Shown one piece after another: positions 52,355 to 62,154 of a DNA stretch of 64,000 bases. The position numbers were made by a program, and so were the translations under genes. Each line of letters begins with the position of its first letter. Position 1 is the first letter of the stretch. Under the pieces are notes generated by a model, which was not told the DNA's origin, made no database searches, and saw nothing but the letters and a program-made list of their open reading frames with translations. The DNA is from Limnephilus marmoratus (lineage: Eukaryota; Arthropoda; Insecta; Trichoptera; Limnephilidae), in assembly GCA_917880885.1 (NCBI GenBank), contig OU862908.1, positions 9,708,501 to 9,772,500 on the forward strand, in the 5' to 3' direction.

Positions 52355-52775
52355 TAATATAAAAAATCTCGTGTCACGGTGTTTGTGGTTGCACTCCTCC
52401 GAAACGGCTAGACCGATTTTTATGATTTTTTTAATGTATATTCGGTAGGTATGAGAATAGGTCGTAAAGTATGTTTCATACCGATAGGTGATTAGGGTGT
52501 CCCCATCCAGAAAAAAAAAAATTTTTTTTTGACAAGTTACCTATAACCCCAAATTTTCACCCTACTACCCCCACCCTCCCATTTTTCAATCGCGTTTTTA
52601 GTATTTTTGTATGAACAAATTTAACCGTCGTCGTTCGTATTTCAAACAGAACTAAATACAATACATTCGTTATTTTTTTTATTTAACAACCAAAATATTC
52701 ACTAGAAATAAATAACTAGGTATTTAATAATTTGCTCGTATATGGCATAGCAACGTTCTCCGGGACAGCTAGTTA
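52355..52775 (+). repeat. Interspersed element ending in CCGGGACAGCTAGTTAT
   Basis: It starts TATATAATATAAAAAATCTC, carries CTCCTCCGAAACGGCTAGAC and CGATTTTTATGATTTTTTTA, then ATAACCCCAAATTTTCACCC, and ends GGCATAGCAACGTTCTCCGG GACAGCTAGTTATATTATAA. This start/end layout is a widespread insect repeat type. It is non-coding. Confidence 0.55.
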
Positions 52776-52794
52776 TATTATAAAAATAAAACAA

Positions 52795-52850
52795 ACACTT
52801 TGTACATCGACCGTTTTCGCTTCGACCGAGCGTCATCAGGATATAATATT
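52795..52850 (-). repeat. Hammerhead-like motif fragment
   Basis: On the minus strand CCTGATGACGCTCGGTCGAA GCGAAAACGG shows CTGATGA, a small hairpin (GCT/AGC) and GAAAA, the same order as in the foldback elements at 45.9 and 60.0 kb but with different sequence. No arms are identified. Confidence 0.4.
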
Positions 52851-53039
52851 AACATTAATAACTAGGTAACTAATAGCAATTGTTTACAAAATTAGAGTCA
52901 GAAATAGCCAATCTTAAAAAACCAACCCAATTTGTAAGCGATCGATATGACATAAATGACAAATTAAATTAAATTTTGGATTTACCAAAACAACGACAAA
53001 AAATTTAACTATACAAACTCCACACAAATGTAAAATAAA

Positions 53040-54070
53040 AAAAAAACTTGGATTAATCAAGGACTTCTAAAAAGTATAAGAGTTAGAGACAAATTTCACT
53101 TAAAAACTAAAAAAAAAATCTACTTGATCCTTCGTCGCTAAATCTTTACAAACATTATAGAAACATGTGTTCCAAACTTCTAAAATTTGCCAGAGGTAAC
53201 TATTACAAACGTCAGATTCAAAACTGTAATAATGACCCTAAACTTGTCTGGAAAATTATTAAGGAGATGACATACATAACAACAATAAAAGCGGTGATAT
53301 TAGGTACTGAATACACCGAATCAAAAATTAAATATGAAAGAAAATCCAAAGGAATAGTTCAATTTGTGAATGAATATTTCTCCAACGTGGGTTCCAATTT
53401 AGCTAAAAAAATCATTAAACCTCCTTATTCTGAAAATGAGATTAACAACACACTTACTAATAATGTCACCTTTAAATTAAATACAGTTACGGCAGATGAC
53501 ATTAAAAGCATTATAGATTCAATAAAACCAACCACTAACTTCAGGATCAAGATGGCATCTCAATGAGAATAATTAAATCAACTAGAGATGAAATAATTCA
53601 ACCACTCCTCCACCTTGTGAACAGATGTGGTATGGATGGATGGTATCTTTCCTGCAACACTTAAAATGGGTTCTGTTATACCAATCTTTAAAACTGGCAT
53701 TAAAGCGGATATAAATAACTATAGACCGATAATAATATTTCAAAAATAGTAGAGAAAGTTATAAAGAAGCAGCTCACTCAATATCTTGAAACAAACCTTA
53801 TACTATCTGAAAATCAATACGGATTTAGAAAAAATATTGTAAAAAGTATAAAACATAGTCTCGATAACGGAAATAAGTATATCGGAATATTTTTAGATCT
53901 AAGTAAACCCTTCGATACAATTGATCACACATATCTTCTAGAAAAACTCAAAAAGATTGGAATCTCAGGCCGTGAACTAAACCTCATTAAAAGCTACATG
54001 TCAGAAAGGTTACAGTTAGTCAGGATTCAAAATGAATCAAGTCAACCAATACATTCCAATATGGAGTCCC
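53040..54070 (+). pseudogene. LINE (CR1/Jockey-like), upstream part up to the RT GVPQG motif
   Basis: From TWINQGLLKSIRVRD near 53050 the sequence follows the segment after the endonuclease. YYKRQIQNCNNDPKLVWKII and VQFVNEYFSNVGSNLAKKI (53200-53420) precede the RT. LKMGSVIPIFKTGIKADINN, VIKKQLTQYLETNLILSENQ, YGFRK and LDLSKPFDTIDHTYLLEKLK (RT motif A, with KPFD instead of KAFD) follow to 54070. Many frameshifts and stops are present. The element is interrupted at GGAGTCCC, inside the GVPQGSVLGP motif, by the insertion that begins at 54071; it resumes at 60397. Confidence 0.8.
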
Positions 54071-54799
54071 CAGGGCCGGATCTACGAAATCTGGCGCCCT
54101 GTGCAGTAGGTACCGATGGCGCCCCCCCCCCCCTACATTTTTATTTTGATTAAATATTCGTTCACCCCATTTTTTTTTTAATTATTATTTAAAAAAAATT
54201 TTACACTAATTTATCTAATAAAATCAAGACATATAAAGGGTGTAACTTTTCCAAGTGACCTGGCGGTAGCTCTCACACTCGTTTTTTTTTAAGAGAGAAT
54301 CGCCAGGAGCCCTATACTCTCTGAATCTATTGGGTAAACATAAAATTATGGTGCTATTTTAATTATTTTAGGAAAAACTCTTTTTACAAGTTATGCTTTA
54401 AAATAATACAACGAATTGTTTGTTTGTGTGTGTGGAGAAATTGGAATAAAAAAATTCCCAATGGAAACGAGTTTTTTTATGTCATTCTGCTCTTTAATTC
54501 TACGTTTTAGATTCTGCGAGCCTGAAAGTTTTTTTTTAAAATTATTATTCTATTCATTGTAATCCACAGTACTTTTATAACCTCTAACAACCAATAGAAA
54601 TTTAGTTATAAATTTAAAAATCTAATAAGAATATAACTTCAAATTTGTACCTTGCATTTCCATTTCCCCTGTGTTCTGTGTTGAGCGAACAAACACTAAA
54701 CACTGACGTATGGTATCAACGGCTTACGAAAGAGGCTTACACTGACACCGTAAAATAACAAATCTTTTTTTTTTTTTAAGTTTTCTTTATTCATTGAAA

Positions 54800-55320
54800 A
54801 ATTTTTTTTACAAATGTTGGGGATTTTTCGACCACCATGCTAGGCACATGCCCGTGTTGTGGTGGTCGATTTTTTATACAGTAAATTAACATATGCAATA
54901 TAAAGAATGTGTGAGAGTATTAAGAAAATATATACATAAAATAATATAATAATAAAGAATATTATATAATACAAAATAGTATAAAAGAATTTAATTTGAA
55001 AGATTTACGATTATAAAATCAGAGAGAGTACTTAATGGTAAGCAAATGAGGAAGGATTTTTATGTTGAAAATCTACATTATTTAACACCAATTTTTGTAC
55101 AATTAAATGTTGGGCTTTATTCTTCAAGTCCGGCGAATTACATTGAACAGCTGTACAGTAAGTATGTAGTATATATTATAGTTGTTCATGTTTCAGTCCG
55201 GCGAATACTAAATTATAATTATTGTTACCATGGTTATTGCCGGGAAGTACATATGGGACTTCGTCGGATTCGATACACAGTGGTGCCAAACAGTTTTAAG
55301 TAAATAGTCTAAAAGTATTT
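54800..55320 (+). repeat. Repeat with CGACCACCA hairpin (copy A)
   Basis: A hairpin CGACCACCATGCTAGGCACA ... TGTGGTGGTCG lies at 54829-54868, followed by an A/T-rich part and by CAAGTCCGGCGAATTACATT and ACACAGTGGTGCCAAACAGT. The reverse of this order occupies 63380-64000. The hairpin plus downstream GTCCGGCGAAT and TGGTGCCAAAC words define the family. It is non-coding. Confidence 0.6.
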
Positions 55321-56272
55321 AAACTTTCAGCTAATTATATTATAGTAATTACGTACAGTTCTTTACAGACAAAAAACTTTTATTGGTGGTATATAATCTA
55401 TTATCAATTTTATTTATAAAAAGTAACTCAAACTTAAATACACAGTTTCGTCGTGGAGCTGGTGAAATAAAACCAAGAAACAAAGAATAAAAAAATAAAT
55501 AAATAAAAAAAGGCTTGGAGTGGAAAGGGCTAAGAAATGATTTTCTTTTCTCCCATTTTGATAAAACAAAGTTTTTAGGTATATTATATTTTCACAATGA
55601 AAATAAAACAAATGATAATAAATAAAATGATAATAAAATAAAATGATGTTTTCCTCCAAATAAATGAAGTAAAATGGTATATTATATTATACAGATAACA
55701 GTAATAAAAGCAGTTTAGGCAAATGTTGACCTTCATAATAAAATTATATTATATAATTATATATCTATCCCTGTTTTAGCAGAAAATGTTAAGTTAAGTT
55801 AATTAAGTGTGTTTAGGTAATCTAGTTAATTTAAGTTGATTCAAGTTAGCCTAAATTAATGATGTGAGGCATTCTTTAAAATAGTCCCTTCCCTTTAGAA
55901 TCAACCAGTTCTGAACCCTTGTGATATAAATGTATAATTAATCTAATAGAAATTAATTATACATTTAGCGAACTTCAAATAATACGTCAAATCAATGAAA
56001 CTGTCAACAAGTTGCAACCTGCTAATCCTGCAAATGGAATTTACTGAAGATTTCATAAGAAAATGGTCTTAAACTACCTTCTCCTAGAGACTTAAATCGT
56101 ACAAAATAAAACAATAGCGAGCGTACCCTAACTAAAATTGTCAGCATTTGAAAGGCGAAGTCGGTTTGTTTGATTCTCTAGAACAAAAGTACGGCGCTGT
56201 GATTGGTTATTGAATTTGGATCGCACCCATTCGTCGTAAAAGACGGTAAAAGATATATGGAAAAATAGATCT
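55321..56272. other. No gene seen
   Basis: AT-rich; AGTTAAGTTAATTAAGTGTG-type words near 55790-55850 form a loose TTAAGT-rich stretch. 56100-56240 is of mixed composition. Nothing supported. Confidence 0.3.
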
Positions 56273-56348
56273 TACGTTTAAACTAAATATATGGAGATAA
56301 GTTTTAAGATTTTCACGGCCAAAAGCATTTTCGTTATTTGTTTTTGGG
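56273..56348 (-). mobile_element. Outer end of the foldback element split by the LINE (left piece)
   Basis: TTTTAAGATTTTCACGGCCA, AAAGCATTTTCG and TTATTTGTTTTTGGGGTG are the inverse of the outer end seen at 45.95 and 48.08 kb. The piece stops at GGGGTG where the LINE's poly-A (here poly-T) begins. It continues at 59961 with GTTGTGCCGTGTTGCGCTAC. Confidence 0.7.
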
Positions 56349-56394
56349 GTGTTTTTTTTTTTTTTTTTTTTTTACATTAACACCACACAGGAGG

Positions 56395-56432
56395 CCCTGA
56401 GGAAAATAATTTCCCTCAGGGCCTATGTCATC
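56395..56432 (-). promoter_or_regulatory. 3'-terminal hairpin of the LINE RNA
   Basis: AGGCCCTGAGGAAAATAATT TCCCTCAGGGCC folds into a stem of about 12 pairs just before the poly-A. The same hairpin is kept in the derivative at 15280-15325 and in the scrap at 39718-39760, which otherwise lack the body. It is therefore a likely recognition element for the reverse transcriptase (inference). Confidence 0.6.
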
Positions 56433-59376
56433 TTTGTAGATGCTGTGTGGAGGGTCTCTTTGAGGAAAGGAAGGAGTGAACATGGGTCTTGAAGAGACCC
56501 ATGTTGTAGGAGGGAGGAAACACAAAGGCCGGCAAATCGTTCCACAGCCGAGCCGTTGAACTCAAGAACGAGTCATAGAAACGACCCGTTCTCATGTGAG
56601 TAATGTCAACCGTGTACAAATGTTGGGCGCGTGTTTGGCGTGTTTCCCGACTATGCACCGGAGCCGAGGGGATCAATGATGCTAGTTCCTCGGAGCATCT
56701 TCCATTGTAATACCGGTAGAACAAGGACAGCATTCCCACCTGACGCCTATGCTCTAAAGATTGCAGTCCGTCTGTTAGGATGGGAGAATCTATCAAACGG
56801 ACCGCCCGTTTCTGCACAGAGTCAAGGGTTTTTTTTAGGTATTTTGGAGCTCCAGACCAGAGGTGGCTGCCAAATTCAACCGTGGGGCGCACTTGCGATT
56901 TGTACAGGGTTAGCAGTTGGGTACTATTAAAGTATCTGCGGGCCCTGTACAGTACGCCCAGTTTCTGAGAGGCTAACTTAACTCTGGTTTCGATGGAGCC
57001 CCCGTACCTGAGCTGGTCACTTAGAGTTACACCAAGCATATCAATGGAGGTCCTGTTCGGAAGGTTGCTTCCGTTGAAGGAGACTAGATTTTCATTTCGA
57101 TCCCTTTTAGACGTTATCAAACATGATTGGGTCTTTGAAACATTAAATTCGACGAGGTTATTCTTACCCCAAGAGAAAATACTCTCGAGGTAACCGTCCA
57201 TTCTTTGCTTCAAAGCCCTCCGAGCTATTGGAGTTTGTGTGCCCTTTGGGGGCTTGTCAAACAAAAAGCTATCATGGACTGTACTGTCATCCGCGTAACA
57301 ATGAATCGGTGCACATGACAAGAGGTCATTGATGTGCAACAGAAACAAAGTCGGTGACAGAACCGATCCCTGTGGGACGCCAGCATTTATCGAATGCGAA
57401 GAAGAGGTGAAACCGTCAGCAACCACCTGAATCGACCTCTCCCTCAAAAAGTCGGCAATCCACTTACACAAGGATGCGGGAAGTCCGTAAGAAAGCAGTT
57501 TGTTGACAAGCCCTCGGTGCCAAACCCGGTCAAAGGCCTTGGAAATATCCAGTGCAACCGTTTGGGTCTCACCAAAACGTTCCAGGCACCGCCCCCAAAC
57601 ATGCGTCACATACGCGAGAAGATCACCGCACGAGCGGTTCCGCCGGAATCCGTATTGACGGTCGTTAATAATTTTGTTCTTCTCGAGGTATGTGAGCAGT
57701 TTGTCGTTGATCACACGTTCCATTACCTTAGACAGAACTGATGTGATCGCTATGGGGCGGTAGTTGGCTGGGTTGGAGCGGTCACCCTTCTTTGGAATAG
57801 GGTGAATGATCGCTTTTTTCCAACCAGAGGGCACAGAACCAGACTTCAGAGACATTTTGAAAAGCTTCGTCAAAATTGGAGCTATTTCTGCAGCGCACCT
57901 CTGCAATACCAGGGCAGGTATTCCGTCAGGCCCACTAGCTTTATTAATATCAAGCCCTCGTAAGACTTGGAGTACATCCCGATGCCGGATCCTCAGCTTT
58001 TTCATATGAAAACCGCAGTGAGGAACCGACGGCGGGGTAGCACCTTGATCATCGAGGGTCGAGTTTTCCGCGAAAATTTTGCCTAATAAGTTAGCCTTTT
58101 CGGCGGCGGTATTTGCTAGAGAGCCGTCAGGTCTGGTAAGAGGTGGCAGACTGGATTTGCAGAAATTGCGACCTATTGAGCCCGCAAGCGACCAGAACGC
58201 TTTGCTGCCGTGCGGGCAGGCAGCCAGCTTTCTACTGATCTGCAGGTCGTGCTCGAATTTAGACCTATTAATGATCCTCTTGCTTTCCTTTGCCATTTTG
58301 TTATATTCTGTTCTGTTTTCGGACGTTCGAGATGTGTTGTAGGCTCGGTAAGCCGCGTTTTTTCGTCGCACTGCTTCAGAGCATTGTCGACTGAACCACG
58401 GCTTTGAGCCCACACCAGTTTCTTTAACAGTGGATTGGATGAAGCCATCCATCGCGGATGTGATGACTTCACCAATTTCCTGGGCACATCTTGAGGGATC
58501 CGAGGTCCGAAAACAGACAGCTGACCACGGGAAAGCATTAAAATGTGCCCGCAGACCAAACCAATCTGCTGATCTATAGTGCCACACTTTTCTCTTCAGC
58601 CGCTCGTTTGGCGGTCTGAAGGTTACGGGGATTGACGTCGTCACCAGGCAGTGGTCGGACGATCCTAAAGGCGCTGTGACGTCAATCTTGTAGCCGTGTG
58701 GCACAGTGGTTAAAAACAAATCTAACAGATTGGAGCGGTGAGTCTGGACATCAGGAACCCTTGTCGGCCCCTGAACCATTTGCTCCAGTCCATGGCAGAG
58801 GGCAAAGGATTCCGCCTCTCGTCCAGCCGAGTCCGTTGGTCCTGAGAACTTTAACCAAGGTTCGTTATGAACATTGAAGTCCCCCAGGACCAGAAACTCT
58901 GCCGTAGGGAAGCGGGGCAAGAGGTCATCAATAGTATTACTTAGATGTTTGAAGAGTTCGGACGTATCTGAAACGCTAAGGTTCGGTGAGCGGTATAGAC
59001 ACGCGTAAAATCTTACCGTACTGGCAAGATTGACACGCACCCACATTACGTCGAATCTGGAGTTCTCCAGATTCAACAGTCGCACACAGTTGACGTCAGC
59101 TCGGCTGAAGAGACAGACACCTCCTTTGGGTCTGAATTTGCCAACGAGGGTGAAGCCCGGGCAATCCAGATAGGTGGCGTCTGTAGGCTCGGCTATCTGC
59201 GTTTCGGAAAGGAAGAGAAGGTTAGGGCGTTGGGAGAGAAGGTGTTGGTGGACGAAGTTTAAGTTTTTGTGCAGGCCGCGAATGTTGGTGAAATTCACCA
59301 ACAGCTTTGGCCTGCACCGGGGACTCCTGCTTCTCGCCGTTGTGATAGTGATATTACTGTTGTTTGTGCAATTCAT
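56428..59376 (-). CDS. Endonuclease-reverse transcriptase of a CR1/Jockey-like LINE
   Basis: The 982-codon protein begins at the ATG ending at 59376, 14 bases after an A-run; the frame stays open a further 139 codons upstream, but that part matches the 5' untranslated sequence. Residues ~25-240 form an AP-type endonuclease: NIRGL at the start, LSETQIAE with the catalytic Glu, VLGDFNVHN and LGSSDHCLV near its end. The RT domain (~430-710) has KASGPDGIPAL, HPIPKKGDRSNPANYRPI, QYGFRRNRSC, motif A VALDISKAFDRVWH, motif B NAGVPQGSVLSPTLF and motif C CYADDS, so the catalytic Asp residues are present. The tail has QVRPTVEFGSHLWSGAP and RLWNDLPAFVFPPSYNMGLF, typical of this superclade. Target-primed reverse transcription at the nucleus is its inferred role. 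No separate ORF1 is evident, and clade assignment is approximate. Confidence 0.9.
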   Translation of the reverse strand: MNCTNNSNITITTARSRSPRCRPKLLVNFTNIRGLHKNLNFVHQHLLSQRPNLLFLSETQIAEPTDATYLDCPGFTLVGKFRPKGGVCLFSRADVNCVRLLNLENSRFDVMWVRVNLASTVRFYACLYRSPNLSVSDTSELFKHLSNTIDDLLPRFPTAEFLVLGDFNVHNEPWLKFSGPTDSAGREAESFALCHGLEQMVQGPTRVPDVQTHRSNLLDLFLTTVPHGYKIDVTAPLGSSDHCLVTTSIPVTFRPPNERLKRKVWHYRSADWFGLRAHFNAFPWSAVCFRTSDPSRCAQEIGEVITSAMDGFIQSTVKETGVGSKPWFSRQCSEAVRRKNAAYRAYNTSRTSENRTEYNKMAKESKRIINRSKFEHDLQISRKLAACPHGSKAFWSLAGSIGRNFCKSSLPPLTRPDGSLANTAAEKANLLGKIFAENSTLDDQGATPPSVPHCGFHMKKLRIRHRDVLQVLRGLDINKASGPDGIPALVLQRCAAEIAPILTKLFKMSLKSGSVPSGWKKAIIHPIPKKGDRSNPANYRPIAITSVLSKVMERVINDKLLTYLEKNKIINDRQYGFRRNRSCGDLLAYVTHVWGRCLERFGETQTVALDISKAFDRVWHRGLVNKLLSYGLPASLCKWIADFLRERSIQVVADGFTSSSHSINAGVPQGSVLSPTLFLLHINDLLSCAPIHCYADDSTVHDSFLFDKPPKGTQTPIARRALKQRMDGYLESIFSWGKNNLVEFNVSKTQSCLITSKRDRNENLVSFNGSNLPNRTSIDMLGVTLSDQLRYGGSIETRVKLASQKLGVLYRARRYFNSTQLLTLYKSQVRPTVEFGSHLWSGAPKYLKKTLDSVQKRAVRLIDSPILTDGLQSLEHRRQVGMLSLFYRYYNGRCSEELASLIPSAPVHSRETRQTRAQHLYTVDITHMRTGRFYDSFLSSTARLWNDLPAFVFPPSYNMGLFKTHVHSFLSSKRPSTQHLQR

Positions 59377-59960
59377 GATTTTATATGGTTTTTTTTTTTT
59401 TTTTTTGGGGTTATTAGAAGAAAGGAAGGTCCGGGAAGGAAAAGGTATGAGGGATGGGTAGGAAAGCTGGGGATCAGAGTGTACAGGAGTGACGGACGTA
59501 TGAATCCAACCCACCCACTGCGGTGCAAGGCGATGGGCTGGGAGAGTCCGGCTGGAGAGGTCACCCAATGCGCCCCAAACGCTACTGCTGGGTCCCCTCC
59601 GGTCACGAACCGGCACAACAGCAGCGGCAGGGTTTTTGCACTCGTTGATGGGGCAGCCCACCCTCAGTCGTGAGCCTGAGGGTCGGGCCCCTGTACTACC
59701 GAGCGACCCGGACAACGGTAACCGGTTGTAAAGGGTCTCCCTCAACCAGCATCTCCCAATCCGGCCCGCCACGCAGAAGGTGGGCCGACGCACTCGCCAT
59801 CAAGACCCAGACAAACATTACCCCATGAACCCGGGCACCCGTGCTAAGTCACCAAACGCGGCGAACCACTTGGGGTGACCTGTGGCAGAGGTGTTGGTCA
59901 TCCAATAAATGGTTCCCAGGGCGGCGGTACCCATACCCGCCTACCAAATTAAAAAGCCTA

Positions 59961-60135
59961 CCAAGTTGTGCCGTGTTGCGCTACCTCCTTCTTTAGCCAA
60001 CGTTTCGGACATCGTTCACACATCTACCGGATCTGCCCTGATGATGGACACTGCAACGATGTCCGAAACGTTGGCTAAAGAAGGAGGTAGCGCAACACGG
60101 CACAACACCCCAAAAACAAATAACGTAAATATATG
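59961..60135. mobile_element. Palindromic centre of the foldback element, with hammerhead-like motif
   Basis: GTGCCGTGTTGCGCTACCTC, TTTAGCCAACGTTTCGGACA and TCGTT on the left return inverted on the right as GTCCGAAACGTTGGCTAAAG and AGGAGGTAGCGCAACACGGC. Between them lies CACACATCTACCGGATCTGC CCTGATGATGGACACTGCAA. The outer right end CACCCCAAAAACAAATAACG pairs with the left piece at 56320-56348, giving arms of about 120 bp once the LINE is removed. Confidence 0.75.
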
Positions 60136-60396
60136 GAATTTGTAAAAAAATTCTGTAACTGACTATAAATTCGTAAGCCGTTGATACCAACCTGATGCGT
60201 GCGCATTCTGTTTCTTTGGAAAGTGTTGCTAGAGCGTAATAATTATTTCGTACTATGGGTTATTTTTAAGCGATTCAGGGAATATTATAACAAAATTTCA
60301 ATACAATATTTATTTTCTCACGGCGCCCCTTCGGGATTGGCGCCAGGTTTTTTGCACGTTTTTGAACGTATGGCAGATCCGGCGCTGGGGACTCGC

Positions 60397-60446
60397 CGAG
60401 TCCCGCAAGGCAGTGTCTTAGGCCCGATTATATTCCTGATATATAC
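60397..60446 (+). pseudogene. Continuation of the split LINE (RT motif B)
   Basis: GAGTCCCGCAAGGCAGTGTC and TTAGGCCCGATTATATTCCT encode VPQGSVLGPIIFLIY, directly continuing the frame broken at 54070. After this, a MITE (60450-61440) replaces or interrupts the part that should hold the YADD box. Confidence 0.8.
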
Positions 60447-60449
60447 ATG

Positions 60450-61440
60450 GTGTCCGGAAACTCGTAGTACAAGCGGGAAACTGGTAAATCCACATCACAT
60501 TCGGAGTCGATTTGTGATACAACTTTTTTGATTTGAGCTTTCGTTTTCGAGTAAATTGGGTCCGAAGTTGGAATTTTTTTGGTTAAATTTGAAAAAATTG
60601 TTCACTAGGGGGTTGATTTCAGCTGTGTAATGTCTTATAAAATGCATCGAAGGGTAAACCGGGCTCAAAAGTTTTTTTAACCCTTTAGTTGCCGATAAAA
60701 TGGAAAAATTGAAAAAAAAATAATATTAAAATCGAAATTTTTGTTTTGAAAAGTTTTAATTTTCGATGTATATTTGTTACTTTAATTTTAAATTTTTTTG
60801 CGACCGGTTTCGACACGTCCGTGTCATTAACGAGCAAACTTAAAACTAACTTGAAAATTCTATACAAGTACACAATTAATTAGGCGGGGGTAGTGGGAGG
60901 GGGGAATTTGGTGGAGGGGGAGGACGGTGGGAGGAGTCAAAATTACATGGAAACATCGTAAGCAGAGGTGATTTACATGGTGCTATTATTTTATTAACTA
61001 AATTAATTTTAGATTTAATTTTTTTGTTTATTTCTAAAATTTCTAACGCGCACAAATTAAAACATGAATTTACATTGCAATGTTTAAACTTAGTTTTTTC
61101 TTTTTTGAAGCTATGACCTGTCTCTATGAGATGGTTAGCAAACTCTGAGTAGTTATTATTTCGTAAACAAAGTTCATGTTCCCTAATTCTGGTTTTAAAA
61201 TTTCTTGTAGTCCCTACAATTCAAAGTAAAATTCCTACAATTTAAAATTAAAGTAACAAATGAACATCGAAAATTAAAACTTTTCAAAACAAAAATGTCT
61301 AGAAATTGTTACATAGTCAGTGCCCAAGAAATACAAAAAATTAAAATCGAAATGCTGAGATCGAAAAAAATAAGTTTTTTGGGTTCTCTACATGATGTAG
61401 ATTCACCAGTTTCCCGCTTGTACTACGAGTTTCCGGACAC
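60450..61440. mobile_element. MITE with ~45-bp inverted repeats (GTGTCCGGAAACTCGTAGTA)
   Basis: The left end GTGTCCGGAAACTCGTAGTA CAAGCGGGAAACTGG is perfectly mirrored at the right end for at least 36 bases, then imperfectly. A shorter relative is at 25150-25436. The interior includes a further inverted pair (about 60735-60785 and 61240-61305) around GCGACCGGTTTCGACACGTC, a second, nested foldback. Flanks ATACATG / GTTGTAT show no clear duplication. Confidence 0.8.
60735..61310. mobile_element. Foldback nested in the previous MITE, with GAAACCGGTC motif
   Basis: TTTGTTTTGAAAAGTTTTAA, TTTTCGATGT and TTTGTTACTTTAATTTTAAA at the left return inverted at 61240-61305. On the minus strand near 60800-60835, GTTAATGACACGGACGTGTC is followed by GAAACCGGTCGC, resembling the motif in the 32.5-kb palindrome. 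Confidence 0.6.
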
Positions 61441-61442
61441 GT

Positions 61443-61860
61443 TGTATAAATGATTATTGAAAATTATACTTAGAATATCCATCAGAACCCCTGCAGACTA
61501 AGTTTTTAAAACGCTGAATTCAACGTCACTGAAACAATTATATACAAAAGATATTCTAATGAACGCACTCAAAAACCTTACACAGACAAACTCGGGCCGA
61601 TTCACAAGATCTACATTACAACATACATTCCGCCAACCTACAACTAAAACGACTTTTGGACAAATAAATATGCAATACTTCTCTACAAAATTATTTAATT
61701 TACTCCCTCTTACAATTAAAACCATAAAAAAATAACCGCCTTCAAAAGAAGCAAAAAAATATGGATTATGGACATGGGATGAAAGAATATAGATACAATT
61801 TTGCAACCTAACAAAGAATAATGCTTGTTTTGTACTTTTTTTTACATTTAACTTCATAAT
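61443..61860 (+). pseudogene. 3' part of the split LINE
   Basis: The sequence encodes, with frameshifts, segments like KIILRISIRTPA, QLYTKDILMNALKNL and TTFGQINMQYFSTKLFNLLP, which resemble the tail of the LINE at 1880-2457 (IIKTILKVPIRTPS, QIYAKNILKPLL, IFGQRNYTDF). It therefore completes the LINE that starts at 53040. The region between motif B and this tail, including YADD, is missing. Confidence 0.65.
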
Positions 61861-62154
61861 TTTGAGTTGAGATTTCTCCTCAAAACTAGGTTATCTGCCG
61901 AATTCTGTAAGGACCTTTCGATTTCAAGAAAGGATTTTTCGATTTTCAGGGGTTAATGTTACACTTGAAAGTCGTTTTATAAAATTTAAACTTACCAAAA
62001 AGAGCGAATTCCGCAAAGATCTAATTTAAAAAAACATCACCCCTTTTAGAAGCAAGCCACAGACTTTAAGAGTAGGTATATCTACGTATAATAATTTTAT
62101 GTTAATATAAAATTTGAAATAACACAAAATATTAAATTTAATGTAGACAATATA
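61861..62154. other. No gene seen
   Basis: AT-rich interval. Confidence 0.3.

Larger units (their letters stand above)
56349..59960 (-). mobile_element. LINE (CR1/Jockey-like), apparently full-length with intact ORF
   Basis: On the minus strand the element runs from about 59960 to a ~25-base poly-A (poly-T at 56349-56373). The 5' region holds GGGTACCGCCGCCCTGGGAA-type GC-rich sequence, CAAGTGGTTCGCCGCGTTTG and GGGTGCCCGGGTTCATGGGG. The single long frame follows. The 3' region ends with a hairpin GGCCCTGAGG...CCTCAGGGCC next to the poly-A. It is inserted in a foldback element. Shortened derivatives and scraps occur at 15272, 39712, 45640 and 51718. Confidence 0.85.
54071..60387. mobile_element. 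hAT-like ~6.3-kb nested insertion splitting the LINE
   Basis: The left end is CAGGGCCGGATCTACG, followed by CTGGCGCCCTGTGC and a C-run; the right end, complemented, is CAGCGCCGGATCTGCC with GGCGCC words inside. The LINE sequence left of it ends GGAGTCCC and resumes at 60397 with CGAGTCCC, an 8-bp near-duplication. Nine extra bases (GGGACTCGC, inverse of the target) lie between the right end and the resumed LINE, so the right junction is irregular. No transposase is seen. The inside holds repeats, a foldback element and a LINE inserted later. Confidence 0.6.

Noticed and set aside
58173..58559. Open frames overlapping the LINE ORF on both strands (for example 57394-57741 plus, 58173-58559 minus, 59269-59673 plus)
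   Set aside because: They are shadows of the 982-codon LINE frame or its GC-rich 5' region; no independent motif.
59377..59793. 139-codon upstream extension of the LINE ORF as a real N-terminus
   Set aside because: It translates the 5' untranslated region, including an A-run giving PKKKKKK, and the same DNA occurs in the non-coding derivative at 15440-15600.
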